Source of the DNA: Micromonospora luteifusca | Lineage (GTDB): Bacteria; Actinomycetota; Actinomycetes; Mycobacteriales; Micromonosporaceae | DNA length: 64,000 nt | Assembly (NCBI RefSeq): GCF_016907275.1 | Contig: NZ_JAFBBP010000001.1 | Location: 3,772,001 to 3,836,000 of the forward strand | Direction: 5' to 3' | Part shown: positions 7,428 through 16,475 of the stretch, in pieces | Layout: the number at the start of each line of letters is the position of its first letter | Position numbering within the stretch: the stretch's first letter is position 1 | The notes under the pieces: generated by a model | What the model was told of the DNA's origin: nothing | The model's input: only the letters and a program-made list of their open reading frames with translations | The model's database searches: none | Made by a program: the position numbers and the translations under genes

Positions 7428-7659
7428 GGAAGGTGCGGATGCTCTGCTCGCTGTGGTGGGTTTCGATCTCGTGGTTCAGGGGGCCCGGGTGGCGCAGTGC
7501 GTGATCCAGCGCGTCCAGCGTCTCGGCCCGGTCCCCCGGGTAGAGCCCGCCGCGCACCCCGTCGGCGACCCGGGTCACCACCGCGTCGTCGAGCGACTCG
7601 TCGAACTGGATCCCGTAGAGGATTCCGTTGACGTGGCCCATCCAACTGTCCGTACCCAT
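7381..7659 (-). CDS. Small hypothetical protein
   Basis: A 92-residue soluble protein I do not recognise. It opens with GTDSWMGHVNGILYGIQFDE and is mostly helical with a polar His/Glu-rich stretch (HEIETHHSEQS). The ATG has AGGGAG at an 8-nt spacer and codon use is normal, so it is likely expressed. Its 3' end overlaps the CtaG gene by 47 bp on the opposite strand. It precedes nothing in its own direction, so it seems to be monocistronic. Confidence 0.65.
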   Translation of the reverse strand: MGTDSWMGHVNGILYGIQFDESLDDAVVTRVADGVRGGLYPGDRAETLDALDHALRHPGPLNHEIETHHSEQSIRTFLNRLSATLAAPAPSS

Positions 7660-7689
7660 GTTGTCGACTCCCTAGAGGATCTCCCGGCG

Positions 7690-8898
7690 TCACCGCCACC
7701 CGACGAGGATCTCCTCGACCGACAGGACGTCCTGCTCCGGGTCCGGAGCAGGGGTCGGGCGGGCAGGCGGTGTGCGGTCGAAGCGGGGTGCCGGTGCCGG
7801 CTGGATCTCGCCACCCACCTCGACAAAGGTGCCCCGGGCGGCGTTGTGCGGGTGCTGATGCGCCTCGCCGGGGGCGAGCACCGGGGCGACGCAGGCGTCC
7901 AGATCGGCGAAGACCGCGGTCCACTCGTCCCGGGTCCGTTCGGCGAACCGTGCGGTGAACCGGCGGCGCAGTTCGTTCCAGCCGCTCGGGTCGTACTGGG
8001 CGGGCAGGTCCGGGTCGTCGGCGAGGTCGAGGCCGGTGAGCAGTACGGCGTAGAAGGCCGGTTCCATCGCGCCGACGGCCATGAATCCACCGTCGGAGGT
8101 GCGGTACGTGTCGTAGAACGGTGCTCCGCCGTCGAACATGTTGCGCCCGCGCGGCGCGGCCCACAGGCCGGTGCCGAGCAGCCCGTGCAGGAACGACGTG
8201 AGCAGCGCCGACCCGTCCACCATCGCCGCGTCGACCACCTGGCCGATGCCGGAGCGTTCCCGTTCGAGCAGTGCGGCCAGCACACCGACGGCGAGCAGCA
8301 TTCCGCCCCCGCCGAAGTCGCCGAGCAGGTTCATCGGGGCGTACGGGCGCTCGCCGGCACGGCCCAGCGGCTCCAACGCCCCGGCGACCGCGATGTAGTC
8401 GATGTCGTGCCCGGCTCGGGCTGCCAGCGGGCCGTCCTGACCCCAGCCGGTCATCCGCGCGTACACCAGTCGGGGGTTGCGGGCCTGGCAGATCTCCGGC
8501 CCGAAGCCGAGCCGCTCGGCCACCCCCGGCCGGTACGCCTCGACCAGCACGTCCGCCCGCTCGACCAGGCGCAGCAGGTCCGCCACCCCGGCCGGGGACT
8601 TCAGGTCCAGTGCGGTGATCCGTCGGCCGCGCTGCAACGGCCCGCCGGTCGGCGCGGCGAGCCGTCCCGCTCCCGGGGCGCCCGGCCGGTCCACCCGCAC
8701 CACGTCCGCGCCGAGGTCGGCGAGCACCATGCAGCCGAACGGTGCCGGGGCGAGACTTGCCAGCTCGACGACCCGCACCCCGGCGAGCGGCCCGCCGCCG
8801 GTCGATCCGCCCTGCGCACCGCGCGCCGACCCGGCCAGCTCGCCGGCCGCATCCGGCTCGACGCCGGCCGGCCCGGGAACACCACCGGCCGGCGTCAC
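7690..8898 (-). CDS. Family III CoA-transferase / alpha-methylacyl-CoA racemase
   Basis: A 402-residue member of the CaiB/AMACR fold family. Signatures are GVRVVELASLAPAPFGCMVLADLGADVVRVD at about residues 32-62 (quoted in overlap: VRVVELASLAPAPFG, MVLADLGADVVRVD), LDLKSPAG, and NLLGDFGGGGMLLAVG with the catalytic Asp region. AMACR epimerises 2-methylacyl-CoA esters so that (S)-specific beta-oxidation can proceed; close relatives move CoA between acids. GTG 8898 overlaps the FadJ-like stop (GTGA). As the last gene of the beta-oxidation operon, a racemase role for methyl-branched acyl-CoA is the best guess. The first 25 residues are Gly/Pro-rich and outside the domain. Confidence 0.85.
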   Translation of the reverse strand: MTPAGGVPGPAGVEPDAAGELAGSARGAQGGSTGGGPLAGVRVVELASLAPAPFGCMVLADLGADVVRVDRPGAPGAGRLAAPTGGPLQRGRRITALDLKSPAGVADLLRLVERADVLVEAYRPGVAERLGFGPEICQARNPRLVYARMTGWGQDGPLAARAGHDIDYIAVAGALEPLGRAGERPYAPMNLLGDFGGGGMLLAVGVLAALLERERSGIGQVVDAAMVDGSALLTSFLHGLLGTGLWAAPRGRNMFDGGAPFYDTYRTSDGGFMAVGAMEPAFYAVLLTGLDLADDPDLPAQYDPSGWNELRRRFTARFAERTRDEWTAVFADLDACVAPVLAPGEAHQHPHNAARGTFVEVGGEIQPAPAPRFDRTPPARPTPAPDPEQDVLSVEEILVGWR

Positions 8899-11048
8899 GC
8901 TACGCCCGTCGGTTCGGTGGGACGGGCGGCCAGTCGGTCGTCCAGATCGGCGGGAGGCGTGAACCGGTCGCCGTAGCGGTCGGCCAGTTCGGTGGCGCGG
9001 GCCGCGAAGCCGGCCGGGCCGCCCGCGTACTGCCGGACGTAGCGGATCACCCCACCGGTCCAGGCGGGGAAGCCGATGCCGAAGATCGAGCCGATGTTGG
9101 CGTCGGTTTCGGTACGCAGCACGCCCTCGTCGAGGCAGCGCAGCGCGTCCAGCGCCTCGGCGAAGAGCATCCGCTCCTGCAGGTCGGTGAAGGGCACCGT
9201 CCGACCGGCGTCGGTGGTCAGGTCGGCGAGGCCGGGCCACAACCGGCCCCGGGTGCCGTCCTCGTAGGAGTAGAAGCCGCGGCCGGCGGCGCGACCCGGC
9301 CGGTCGTACGCGTCGACCAGTTCGTCGATGAGCCGGTGCGCCGGCAGCGGCAGGAACTCGTCGCTGGCGGCCTCGAACTGGCGGCGGATCCGCTGGATCA
9401 GGGTGAGGCTGACCTCGTCGGCCAGCGCCAGGGCGCCGGTCGGGTAGCCGGCCTGCAACGCCGCCTGCTCCACCGACGCGGCCGGTACACCTGCGGCGAC
9501 CATGCCGACCGCCTCGTCGATGAACCGGCCGATCACCCGGCTGGTGAAGAAGCCCCGGCCGTCGTTGACCACGATCGGGGTCTTGCCGATTCGCCGGCCC
9601 AGGTCGAACGCCCGCGCCAGTGCGGCGTCACCGGTCCGCTCGCCGACCACGATCTCCAGCAGCGGCATCCGGTCCACTGGGGAGAAGAAGTGCATGCCGA
9701 TGAAGTCGGACGGTCGGTCGACACCCTCGGCCAGCCCGGTGATCGGCAGGGTGGAGGTGTTGGAGGCGAGCAGCGCTCCCGGCGCCAGCACCGGCAGCAC
9801 CTCCGCGAAGACCACCTGTTTCAGTGCCGGATCCTCGAAGACCGCCTCGATCACCGCGTCGCAGCCGGCCAACGCGTCAACCTGGTCGGTGGTGGTGATC
9901 CGGTCCAGCACCGCGCAGGCGTCCGCCTCCGTCGCGCGACCCTTGCGTACCTTGCGGGCCAGCAGCCGTTCGGCGTGCTCCCGGGCACGGTCGGCGGCCT
10001 CGGCTGTGACGTCCTTGACCACCACGTCCAGGCCAGCACTGGCGCAGGCGTACGCGATGCCCGCGCCCATCATGCCGGCACCGAGCACCGCCACCCGCCG
10101 CGCCGGCGGAACGTCGACGGACGGTCGGGCGGCACCACCGTTGACGGCCTTCAGATCGAAGAAGAAGGCCCCGATCATGTTCTTGGCGATCTGCCCGGTG
10201 AGCAGGCCGATCAGGTGCCGGGTCTCCACGGTCAGGGCGGTCTCCAGATCGACCTGTGCGCCCTCGACGGCGGTGGCCAGGATCGCCTCGGGTGCGGGCA
10301 GTCGTGCCCCCTTGAGCTGCTTGCGCAGGGTGGCCGGGAAGGCGGGTAGTTGGGCGGCCAGCGAACGGCTGGCCGGGGTGCCACCGGGCATCCGGTAGTC
10401 CGGTCGGTCCCACGGCTGCCGGGGGTGCGGGTTCGCGGCGATCCAGGCCCGCGCGTGGTCCAGCAGCTCCGTCGGCGTGGCGACCACCTCGTCCACGATG
10501 CCGGCGGCCAGGGCGTCGGTGGGGCGCATCCGTCGACCGGTGAGCAGCACCGTGGTCAGCGCCCCGGCCAGGCCGAGCATCCGAACCGTCCGGGTGACAC
10601 CGCCGGCCCCCGGCAGCAGGCCCAGGGTCACCTCGGGCAGCCCGAGGCGGCTGCCGGGCGCGTCCAGCGCGATCCGGTGGTGACAGGCGAGCGCGATCTC
10701 CAGCCCGCCGCCGAGCGCGGAGCCGTTGACGGCCGCGACCACCGGCCGGCCCAGCGTCTCCAGCCGACGCAGGTCCCGTTTGATGGTGCCGAGCAGCTCC
10801 GCCAGCGCGGGCGCGTCCTCGCGGGTGGCCCGGATCATCTCCGGCAGGTCACCGCCGGCGAAGAACGTCGACTTCGCGCTGGTCACGATGACTCCAGCGA
10901 GGTCGGGCTCGGCCTCCAGCCGGTCGAGCACCGCGCTCATGGACGCGGCGTACGCCCGGTTCATGGTGTTGGCGGACTGGTCGGGGTCGTCGAGGGTGAG
11001 CGTGACGATGCCGTCGGCGCCGCGGTCGTACCGGATGGTGTTGGTCAT
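8895..11048 (-). CDS. fadJ: Bifunctional enoyl-CoA hydratase / 3-hydroxyacyl-CoA dehydrogenase (FadJ/FadB-like)
   Basis: A 717-residue multifunctional beta-oxidation enzyme. The N-terminal crotonase domain (about 1-190) has the oxyanion segment [18 protein letters not shown]. The NAD-binding domain follows a linker at about 315 ([20 protein letters not shown]). The dehydrogenase core includes [14 protein letters not shown] and [17 protein letters not shown], and a duplicated C-terminal domain ends the protein. It hydrates trans-2-enoyl-CoA and oxidises the 3-hydroxyacyl-CoA to 3-ketoacyl-CoA. GGAGG stands six bases before the ATG. It lies 14 bp behind the thiolase gene, its usual partner in the trifunctional complex. 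Confidence 0.95.
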   Translation of the reverse strand: MTNTIRYDRGADGIVTLTLDDPDQSANTMNRAYAASMSAVLDRLEAEPDLAGVIVTSAKSTFFAGGDLPEMIRATREDAPALAELLGTIKRDLRRLETLGRPVVAAVNGSALGGGLEIALACHHRIALDAPGSRLGLPEVTLGLLPGAGGVTRTVRMLGLAGALTTVLLTGRRMRPTDALAAGIVDEVVATPTELLDHARAWIAANPHPRQPWDRPDYRMPGGTPASRSLAAQLPAFPATLRKQLKGARLPAPEAILATAVEGAQVDLETALTVETRHLIGLLTGQIAKNMIGAFFFDLKAVNGGAARPSVDVPPARRVAVLGAGMMGAGIAYACASAGLDVVVKDVTAEAADRAREHAERLLARKVRKGRATEADACAVLDRITTTDQVDALAGCDAVIEAVFEDPALKQVVFAEVLPVLAPGALLASNTSTLPITGLAEGVDRPSDFIGMHFFSPVDRMPLLEIVVGERTGDAALARAFDLGRRIGKTPIVVNDGRGFFTSRVIGRFIDEAVGMVAAGVPAASVEQAALQAGYPTGALALADEVSLTLIQRIRRQFEAASDEFLPLPAHRLIDELVDAYDRPGRAAGRGFYSYEDGTRGRLWPGLADLTTDAGRTVPFTDLQERMLFAEALDALRCLDEGVLRTETDANIGSIFGIGFPAWTGGVIRYVRQYAGGPAGFAARATELADRYGDRFTPPADLDDRLAARPTEPTGVA

Positions 11049-11062
11049 GGTCGTCCTCCGGG

Positions 11063-12277
11063 TCAGCAGCGCTCGAGAACGGTGGCTACGCCCATGCCGC
11101 CACCGATGCAGAGGGTCACCACGGCGCGGCGCAGGTCACGGCGCTCCAACTCGTCCAACGCGGTGCCCACCAGCATCGCTCCGGTCGCGCCGAGTGGATG
11201 ACCGAGGGCGATCGCGCCGCCGTTGACGTTCACCCGGTCCGGGTCGAGGCCCAAGTCGCGGACGTACTTCAGCACCACCGCGGCGAACGCCTCGTTGATC
11301 TCGAACAGGTCGATGTCGTCGAGGCTCAACCCGGCGGCGGCGAGCGCCTTGTGGGTGGCCGGGATCGGGCCGGTCAGCATCAACGTCGGGTCGGCCCCGG
11401 TGACCGCCGCGCCGACGATCCGGGCGCGCGGGGTGAGGCCGAGATCCCGGCCGACCTCCGCCGAGCCGATCAGCACGAGCGCTGCGCCGTCGACGATGCC
11501 GGACGAGTTGCCGGCGTGGTGGACGTGGTCGATCGCCTCCAACCAGTGGAACTTCTGCAACGCGACCGCGTCGAAGCCGGCCGCCTCGCCCATCGCGGCG
11601 AAGGACGGGGTGAGCGTGGCCAGCCCCTCCCGCGTGGTGTCCGGGCGGAGGTGCTCGTCCACGGTGAGGATGTCCAGCCCGTTGCCGTCGCGTACCGGCA
11701 CGACGGAGCGGGTGAAGTGCCCGCCGGCCCACGCCTTCGCGGCCCGTTCCTGCGACCGCAGCGCGTAGCCGTCCACGTCGTCGCGGGTGAAGCCCTCCAG
11801 GGTGGCGATCAGGTCGGCGCTGATGCCCTGCGGCACGAACGAGGTCGCCAGTGCGGTCTGCGGGTCGGTGGCCCAGGCCGCGCCGTCCGAGCCCATCGGC
11901 ACCCGGGACATCGACTCCACCCCACCGGCGAGCAGCAGGTGCTCCCAGCCGGAGCGGATCCGCGCGGCGGCGGAGTTGACCGCCTCCAGCCCGGAGGCGC
12001 AGAACCGGTTGAGCTGCACCCCGCCCACGTGGTCGGGCAGCCCGGCCACCAGCGCGGCGGCCCGGGCCAGATCACCGCCCTGCTCGCCGACCGGGGTGAC
12101 GATGCCGAGCAGCAGGTCCTCCAGCCGACCCACGTCCAGGCCGGGATTGCGTTCCCGCAGCGCGTCGATCAGCCCGACCACCAGGGAGATCGGCTTGACC
12201 CCGTGCAGCGCGCCGGTGTTCCGGCCGCGTCCGCGCGGGGTGCGAACCGCGTCGAAGACGTACGCCTCAGAGGGCAC
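11063..12277 (-). CDS. fadA: Acetyl-CoA C-acyltransferase (thiolase)
   Basis: A 404-residue thiolase, full length. The acyl-binding Cys lies in [15 protein letters not shown], the catalytic His in [15 protein letters not shown], and the second active-site Cys in [12 protein letters not shown] close to the end. It cleaves 3-ketoacyl-CoA with CoA to release acetyl-CoA and the shortened acyl-CoA. The GTG start overlaps the end of the acyl-CoA dehydrogenase gene by 11 bp, and the FadJ-like gene follows, giving a complete beta-oxidation cycle in one transcript. Confidence 0.95.
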   Translation of the reverse strand: MPSEAYVFDAVRTPRGRGRNTGALHGVKPISLVVGLIDALRERNPGLDVGRLEDLLLGIVTPVGEQGGDLARAAALVAGLPDHVGGVQLNRFCASGLEAVNSAAARIRSGWEHLLLAGGVESMSRVPMGSDGAAWATDPQTALATSFVPQGISADLIATLEGFTRDDVDGYALRSQERAAKAWAGGHFTRSVVPVRDGNGLDILTVDEHLRPDTTREGLATLTPSFAAMGEAAGFDAVALQKFHWLEAIDHVHHAGNSSGIVDGAALVLIGSAEVGRDLGLTPRARIVGAAVTGADPTLMLTGPIPATHKALAAAGLSLDDIDLFEINEAFAAVVLKYVRDLGLDPDRVNVNGGAIALGHPLGATGAMLVGTALDELERRDLRRAVVTLCIGGGMGVATVLERC

Positions 12278-13433
12278 GGGCGATCAACTCCTTCATGATC
12301 TCGTTGGTGCCGCCGTAGATCTTCTGGACGCGGGCGTCGGCGTACATCCGGGCGATCGGGTATTCCGTCGTGTAGCCGTAGCCGCCGAAGAGCTGAAGGC
12401 ACCGGTCGATGACCTCGCACTGCCCGTCGGTGAGCCAGGACTTCGCCATCGCCGCGGTCGCCACGTCCAGGTCGCCGCGGCTGTGCCGGACGATGCAGTC
12501 GTCCAGGAAGACCCGGCTGACCCGGGTACGCGTGGCGCACTCGGCGAGCACCATCCGGGTGTTCTGGTGGCCCATCAGGGTCTTGCCGAAGGCGGTGCGC
12601 TCCTTGGCGTACGCGACGGTCAGCGCGACGGCCCGTTCCATGGCCGCGACCGCGCCGACGCCGATCACCAGCCGTTCCTGCGGGAGCTGCTGCATGAGCT
12701 GGATGAAGCCCAGCCCTTCGGCGCCGCCGAGCAGGTTGGCCGCCGGTACCCGCAACTCGTCGAAGAACAGCTCTGCGGTGTCGTTGGCGTGCAGCCCGAT
12801 CTTGGACAACAGTCGGCCACGGCGGAAGCCTTCCGGGTCGCCGCCCACCTCGCAGATCAGCAGGGAGACGCCGGCTGCCCGCTGCTCGGGGTCGGTCTTC
12901 ACGGCCACGATGATCAGATCGGCCAGGCCGCCGTTGGTGATGAACGTCTTCGCGCCGGTGACGAGGTAGTCGTCTCCGTCGCGGACCGCCCGGGTCCGCA
13001 TCGCCTGAAGGTCCGAGCCGCCGTCCGGCTCGGTCATCGCGATCGCGCCGACCAGTTCACCGCTGCACAGGCCGGGCAGCCACCGCCGCTTCTGCTCCTC
13101 GCTGCCGTACGCCACCAGGTAACCGGTGACGATGCCACTGTGGACAGCCAGCCCGAGGCTGCTCTCCCCGGTGTACGCCTGCTCGTGCAGCAGCACGGCC
13201 TCGTGGGTGAACCGGCCACCTCCGCCGCCGTACTCCTCGGGGACGGACAGGCCGAGCAGCCCCAGCTCACCGGCGCGCCGGTAGTGCTCGCGGTCCGGAT
13301 GCCCCTGCGCCAGCAGGCGGTCGGTGTGCGGCAGCACGTCCTTGGTGAAGAAGGCGCGCGCCAGATCGGCGAGGTCGTCGTGCTCCGGCTCGCGCCAGGG
13401 TGAGGGCGAGCCATCGAGCGAGGGCGTTGGCAT
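12267..13433 (-). CDS. Acyl-CoA dehydrogenase
   Basis: A 388-residue FAD-dependent acyl-CoA dehydrogenase. Visible motifs are [13 protein letters not shown] in the N-terminal helical domain, [20 protein letters not shown] for substrate and flavin binding, [10 protein letters not shown], and the C-terminal [20 protein letters not shown] and [15 protein letters not shown], the latter containing the position of the catalytic base. It introduces the 2,3-double bond and passes electrons to ETF. I chose the ATG at 13433, with GAGGGTGG upstream. It is the first gene of the beta-oxidation operon. Confidence 0.95.
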   Translation of the reverse strand: MPTPSLDGSPSPWREPEHDDLADLARAFFTKDVLPHTDRLLAQGHPDREHYRRAGELGLLGLSVPEEYGGGGGRFTHEAVLLHEQAYTGESSLGLAVHSGIVTGYLVAYGSEEQKRRWLPGLCSGELVGAIAMTEPDGGSDLQAMRTRAVRDGDDYLVTGAKTFITNGGLADLIIVAVKTDPEQRAAGVSLLICEVGGDPEGFRRGRLLSKIGLHANDTAELFFDELRVPAANLLGGAEGLGFIQLMQQLPQERLVIGVGAVAAMERAVALTVAYAKERTAFGKTLMGHQNTRMVLAECATRTRVSRVFLDDCIVRHSRGDLDVATAAMAKSWLTDGQCEVIDRCLQLFGGYGYTTEYPIARMYADARVQKIYGGTNEIMKELIARAL

Positions 13434-13622
13434 GTGCACCACCCTCGCGCCCTGTTGGCGGCCTGTCAATAAGTCGTGATCGCCGGCTGGCCCGCGGCCA
13501 TCGGGGGCGTCCGGGGACGTCAGGCGTGAGGGGTGGCTCAGCGGCGCTGTGGGGTCCTTGTGTGCGCCTGCTCCCTGTAGAGCTGCCTCACAGGTGGGGC
13601 GCGACTGAGCGAGGATCGAGGC

Positions 13623-13790
13623 ATGAGAGCCACGCCTCCGGCCCTACTCGACGGAGCCCGGGTCACGATGTTCGCCAGCCTGGCGCCCGGGGTCGCCGTC
13701 GGTGCGATCAACGCGCCGCTCTGCTCCGAGGCATCCAACCTGCGCAACCTGGAGGGCCACCTGGTCCGGCGACGTCAGGGCCTGCGGTGA
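13623..13790 (+). CDS. Small hypothetical protein (55 aa)
   Basis: An open frame of 55 codons whose third positions are nearly all G or C. It has a GAGG about eight bases before the ATG and a strong hairpin starting at its stop codon. The product has a mildly hydrophobic centre (VTMFASLAPGVAVGAINAP) and a basic end (LVRRRQGLR). I do not recognise it. It could be a small membrane-associated protein or the decayed end of a larger gene. Confidence 0.4.
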   Translation: MRATPPALLDGARVTMFASLAPGVAVGAINAPLCSEASNLRNLEGHLVRRRQGLR

Positions 13791-13848
13791 TCAAGTGATG
13801 AGAAGTAGGTCAGGAACGGCTCTGGCACCTACTTCTCATCACTTGATC
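13789..13848 (+). terminator. Strong 22-bp hairpin (terminator-like)
   Basis: Arms 13789-13810 (starting GATCAAGTGATGAGAAGTAG) and 13827-13848 are exact reverse complements around a 16-nt loop. It starts within the stop codon of the 55-aa frame and ends 60 bp before the TetR gene. There is no T-tract, as is common for actinobacterial factor-independent terminators. It shares only the GATCAA ends with the larger inverted repeat at 5552. Confidence 0.6.
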
Positions 13849-13908
13849 GAGGTGGGGCGGTGGTTGACGCTAGGCCTGGCGCGGTGAGTGGTCGATAGGG
13901 TCGGGCAG

Positions 13909-14571
13909 ATGAGTGTCGAGACGGCTCCGCGCCGCCGCCGTTTGGAGCCGGACGCCCGGCGTGGGCAGATCCTGGCCTGCGCGGTCCGGCTGTTCGGTGA
14001 GCGCCCGTACGCGGACGTGTCGACCACCGACGTCGCCCGCGAGGCAGGTGTCGCTCGCGGCCTGGTCAATCACTACTTCGGTGCGAAGAAGGACCTCTAC
14101 CTGGAGGTCGTCCGGGTCATGGTGACCATCCCCGAGGTTGCACTGGAGCGGCTGCCCAAGGGTGATCTCCGGACCCGGGTCGACGCCAGCGTCACCTGGT
14201 TCCTCGACGTGGTTTCCCGGCACAGCACCTCGTGGCTGGCGGCGGTCACCGCCCGGGGGATGGGCGGTGACGCCGACGTGGAGCGGGTGCTCGCCGAGGC
14301 CGAGGAGGTCGCCGCGGACCGCATGCTGGTCGCCGTCGGGCTGGCCGGCGAGGCGGAGCACCGCGAGGAGTTGCGCGGGATGGTCCGCGCGTACGGGGGT
14401 CTGGCCACCTCGACCGCCCGCGAATGGCTCCAGCGTGGGGCGCTGACCCGCGCCCAGGTGCACCTGCTGCTCACCACGACCCTGCTGACCATCGTCGAAC
14501 AGGTCATCCCGCAGGTCCTCGACGTGGACGGTTCGGCCCGACCAGCGCAGCCGGCCGAGCCTCCGGCGTAG
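13909..14571 (+). CDS. TetR-family transcriptional regulator
   Basis: A 220-residue repressor-type protein. The N-terminal TetR HTH is at about residues 18-64: RRGQILACAVRLFGERPYAD, VSTTDVAREAGVARGLVNHY and FGAKKDLYLEVV. The C-terminal helical domain is the usual ligand pocket. The ATG at 13909 lies seven bases after a -10-like TAGGGT (13896-13901), so the transcript may be leaderless. Candidate targets are itself, the MBL hydrolase downstream, whose upstream region has an AT-rich palindrome, and the beta-oxidation operon. The gene ends in a direct repeat GAGCCTCCGGCGTAG that continues past the stop. Confidence 0.88.
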   Translation: MSVETAPRRRRLEPDARRGQILACAVRLFGERPYADVSTTDVAREAGVARGLVNHYFGAKKDLYLEVVRVMVTIPEVALERLPKGDLRTRVDASVTWFLDVVSRHSTSWLAAVTARGMGGDADVERVLAEAEEVAADRMLVAVGLAGEAEHREELRGMVRAYGGLATSTAREWLQRGALTRAQVHLLLTTTLLTIVEQVIPQVLDVDGSARPAQPAEPPA

Positions 14572-14733
14572 CGGCTGAGCCTCCGGCGTAGGGCGCAGCC
14601 GGCAGCCCGGACCCGCACCCCGGTCCCCGGGTCGGGCCGCTCTGGTGAAGTGGCAGGACGGCTCACCTCCACCTGGTGGTCCTCGGCGTGCCCGGCCTGT
14701 TGAGTGTCGCAGGCCACGGGCGCGATGGCGACC

Positions 14734-14766
14734 CTGAAATAGGCATAGCGGTTATGGTTATTTCAG
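14734..14766. promoter_or_regulatory. AT-rich palindromic operator candidate
   Basis: CTGAAATAGGCATA (14734-14747) faces TATGGTTATTTCAG (14753-14766); 12 of 14 positions pair, with eight uninterrupted at the outer ends. It lies 55 bp before the MBL hydrolase start and about 160 bp after the TetR gene. The AT-rich sequence in this GC-rich neighbourhood also suits a promoter. Binding by the adjacent TetR protein is inference. Confidence 0.5.
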
Positions 14767-14821
14767 CGGTCGGCGGGTACCCACCCGCCACAGGCGGGCG
14801 ATCCACCACCGAGGAGGAGAC

Positions 14822-15670
14822 ATGACCAGTTCTGACCTTTCCTACGAGGTCTTCGTCTCGGACGGTCCCGTGCGGGCGGGTGACCAGCGGATGCCGGACG
14901 GGTCACGGATCCACTGGAACCCGACAGCGTCCACGCTGATCTTCGGGGCCGAGGAGGCGCTCCTCGTGGACCCGCCGTTCACCCACGAGCAGATCTCGAA
15001 GGTGGGTGACTGGATCGCCCAGTCGGGCAGGCGGCTGACGTACATCTACGCCACCCACGGGCACGGCGACCACTGGTTCGGTGCCGCTGAGCTGGTCAAG
15101 CGCTTCCCCGGCGCGGTCACCTACGCGACGCCCGGCACCATCGAGGTCATGCACCAGCAGGCCACCGTCGGGCGGAGCGAGTTGTTCGACAAGGTCTTCC
15201 CCGGCCTCATCCCGGAATCGCCGGTCATCGCCGTGCCCGTGCCGGCCGAAGGCTTCCTGCTTGAGGGCAACCTCATCCAGGCGGTGGAGACCGGACACAC
15301 CGACACCGATCAGACGACCGTGCTGCACGTGCCATCGATCGGCCTCGTGGTGGCCGGCGACGTCGTCTACAACGGGGTCCACCAGTACATCGTGGAGACG
15401 GTCGACGGTGGCCTGCGGGACTGGCTCAAGGCCCTGGACCGCGTCGAAGCCCTCGCGCCCCGCGCAGTCGTCGCCGGCCACAAGAATCGGGACCGCTCCG
15501 ACGACCCGGCCTGCATCGACCAGACCCGGAAGTACCTGCTGAACGTGGAGCGGCTGCTGGCCGAGAAGTCGACCGCCCGCGAGTTCTACGACGAGATGGT
15601 GCGGCTCTACCCAGACTGGGTGAACCCGGGCCCGGCCTGGTACGGCGCACTCGCCCTACTCGGAAAGTGA
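14822..15670 (+). CDS. MBL-fold metallo-hydrolase
   Basis: A 282-residue metallo-beta-lactamase-fold hydrolase. The metal motif THGHGDHWFG appears at about residues 78-87, with further ligands in VETGHTDTDQT, VVAGDVVYNGVHQYI and VVAGHKNRD. The layout resembles bacterial MBL proteins that open lactones or similar small molecules rather than true beta-lactamases; there is no signal peptide. GAGGAGGAG precedes the ATG. The upstream palindrome and the neighbouring TetR gene suggest ligand-induced expression. The substrate is unknown. Confidence 0.88.
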   Translation: MTSSDLSYEVFVSDGPVRAGDQRMPDGSRIHWNPTASTLIFGAEEALLVDPPFTHEQISKVGDWIAQSGRRLTYIYATHGHGDHWFGAAELVKRFPGAVTYATPGTIEVMHQQATVGRSELFDKVFPGLIPESPVIAVPVPAEGFLLEGNLIQAVETGHTDTDQTTVLHVPSIGLVVAGDVVYNGVHQYIVETVDGGLRDWLKALDRVEALAPRAVVAGHKNRDRSDDPACIDQTRKYLLNVERLLAEKSTAREFYDEMVRLYPDWVNPGPAWYGALALLGK

Positions 15671-15677
15671 CCTGCTG

Positions 15678-16391
15678 ATGCCCCCGGTCCCCGATCGCAC
15701 GACAGAGCCTGACCAAACGACAGAGCCTGACCAAACGACAGAGCCTGACCGCACGACAGCTGGGGTCTCCGGGCCGTGGATCGCCACCGCGAGGTACGGC
15801 ATCGACCCGGCTCCCGGCGGCCTCGGACTCGTCCAGGATCTGCTCAACACGATCTCGGCCGGCGTGCCACGGCAGCCGGACCTCCTCGACGAGCTGACCA
15901 GCGCTACGACGTGGGCGAACGATGCGTCCTCCCGATGGTCCACGGCCACCGGGAGGCCGGCACCCGAGGTCACGCTCGACGCTGCGGGGCTGCGGGCACT
16001 GCGGAGCTTTCGCGACGAGCTGTGGGAGGAGATCGATACCCGACTTCGCGGTACGCCGGAAGTCGAGCACGCCGGCCCCGGGGCGCCGGACCGCGCTCCG
16101 ACCGGACCGCGTACCGCCGGTGCCTCGCTTCGGCTCGATCGGAGCGGGTCCGTGCAGCTCGACCCCGCTGGCGCCGGGGCCGATCTGCTGATCTCGCTCG
16201 TCCTCGCGGCGCTGTTCGAGGCGCAACTCGGCGACGTCCGGCGGCGGCTCAAGACCTGCCGCAACCCGCGCTGCCGGGTGGCGTTCTACGACCGCTCGAA
16301 CAACAACAGCGGAGCCTGGCACTCCGTACGCGTCTGCGGGAACCCGAGCAACCTGCGTGCCCACCGGGCGCGCCAGCGGCAGGTGGACTGA
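15678..16391 (+). CDS. CGNR zinc-finger (ABATE-type) putative regulator
   Basis: A 237-residue protein with the ABATE stress domain followed by a C-terminal CGNR zinc ribbon: CRNPRCRVAFYDRSNNNSG, then VRVCGNPSNLRAHRAR. The ribbon is the predicted DNA-binding part; the ABATE domain (from about residue 35, ARYGIDPAPGGLGLVQDLLN) is thought to sense a ligand. The first 27 residues come from an 18-bp tandem repeat giving TTEPDQ units. This may be a repeat-expanded N-terminus, or the true start may lie later. It starts 7 bp after the MBL gene, so the two may be co-transcribed, although its ribosome site is weak. Confidence 0.8.
   Translation: MPPVPDRTTEPDQTTEPDQTTEPDRTTAGVSGPWIATARYGIDPAPGGLGLVQDLLNTISAGVPRQPDLLDELTSATTWANDASSRWSTATGRPAPEVTLDAAGLRALRSFRDELWEEIDTRLRGTPEVEHAGPGAPDRAPTGPRTAGASLRLDRSGSVQLDPAGAGADLLISLVLAALFEAQLGDVRRRLKTCRNPRCRVAFYDRSNNNSGAWHSVRVCGNPSNLRAHRARQRQVD
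15699..15750 (+). repeat. 18-bp tandem repeat, about three copies
   Basis: ACGACAGAGCCTGACCAA occurs twice exactly (15699-15716 and 15717-15734) and a third time with a changed end (15735-15750). It is a multiple of three, so copy changes alter only the number of TTEPDQ units at the N-terminus of the CGNR protein. Confidence 0.85.
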
Positions 16392-16449
16392 ACCGGGCTG
16401 GTGGCGCGAGTCGCAGTGCCACCGGAGCGTTGCTGCCCCCGACGTTCAG

Positions 16450-16475
16450 GCTGCGCCGCGTTCAGGCGGCGCGGC
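16450..16475. terminator. Bidirectional hairpin between convergent genes
   Basis: GCTGCGCCGC (16450-16459) pairs with GCGGCGCGGC (16466-16475) with one G-U pair and a six-base loop. It sits between the end of the CGNR gene and the convergent anti-sigma gene and covers the stop of the latter. Confidence 0.5.
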
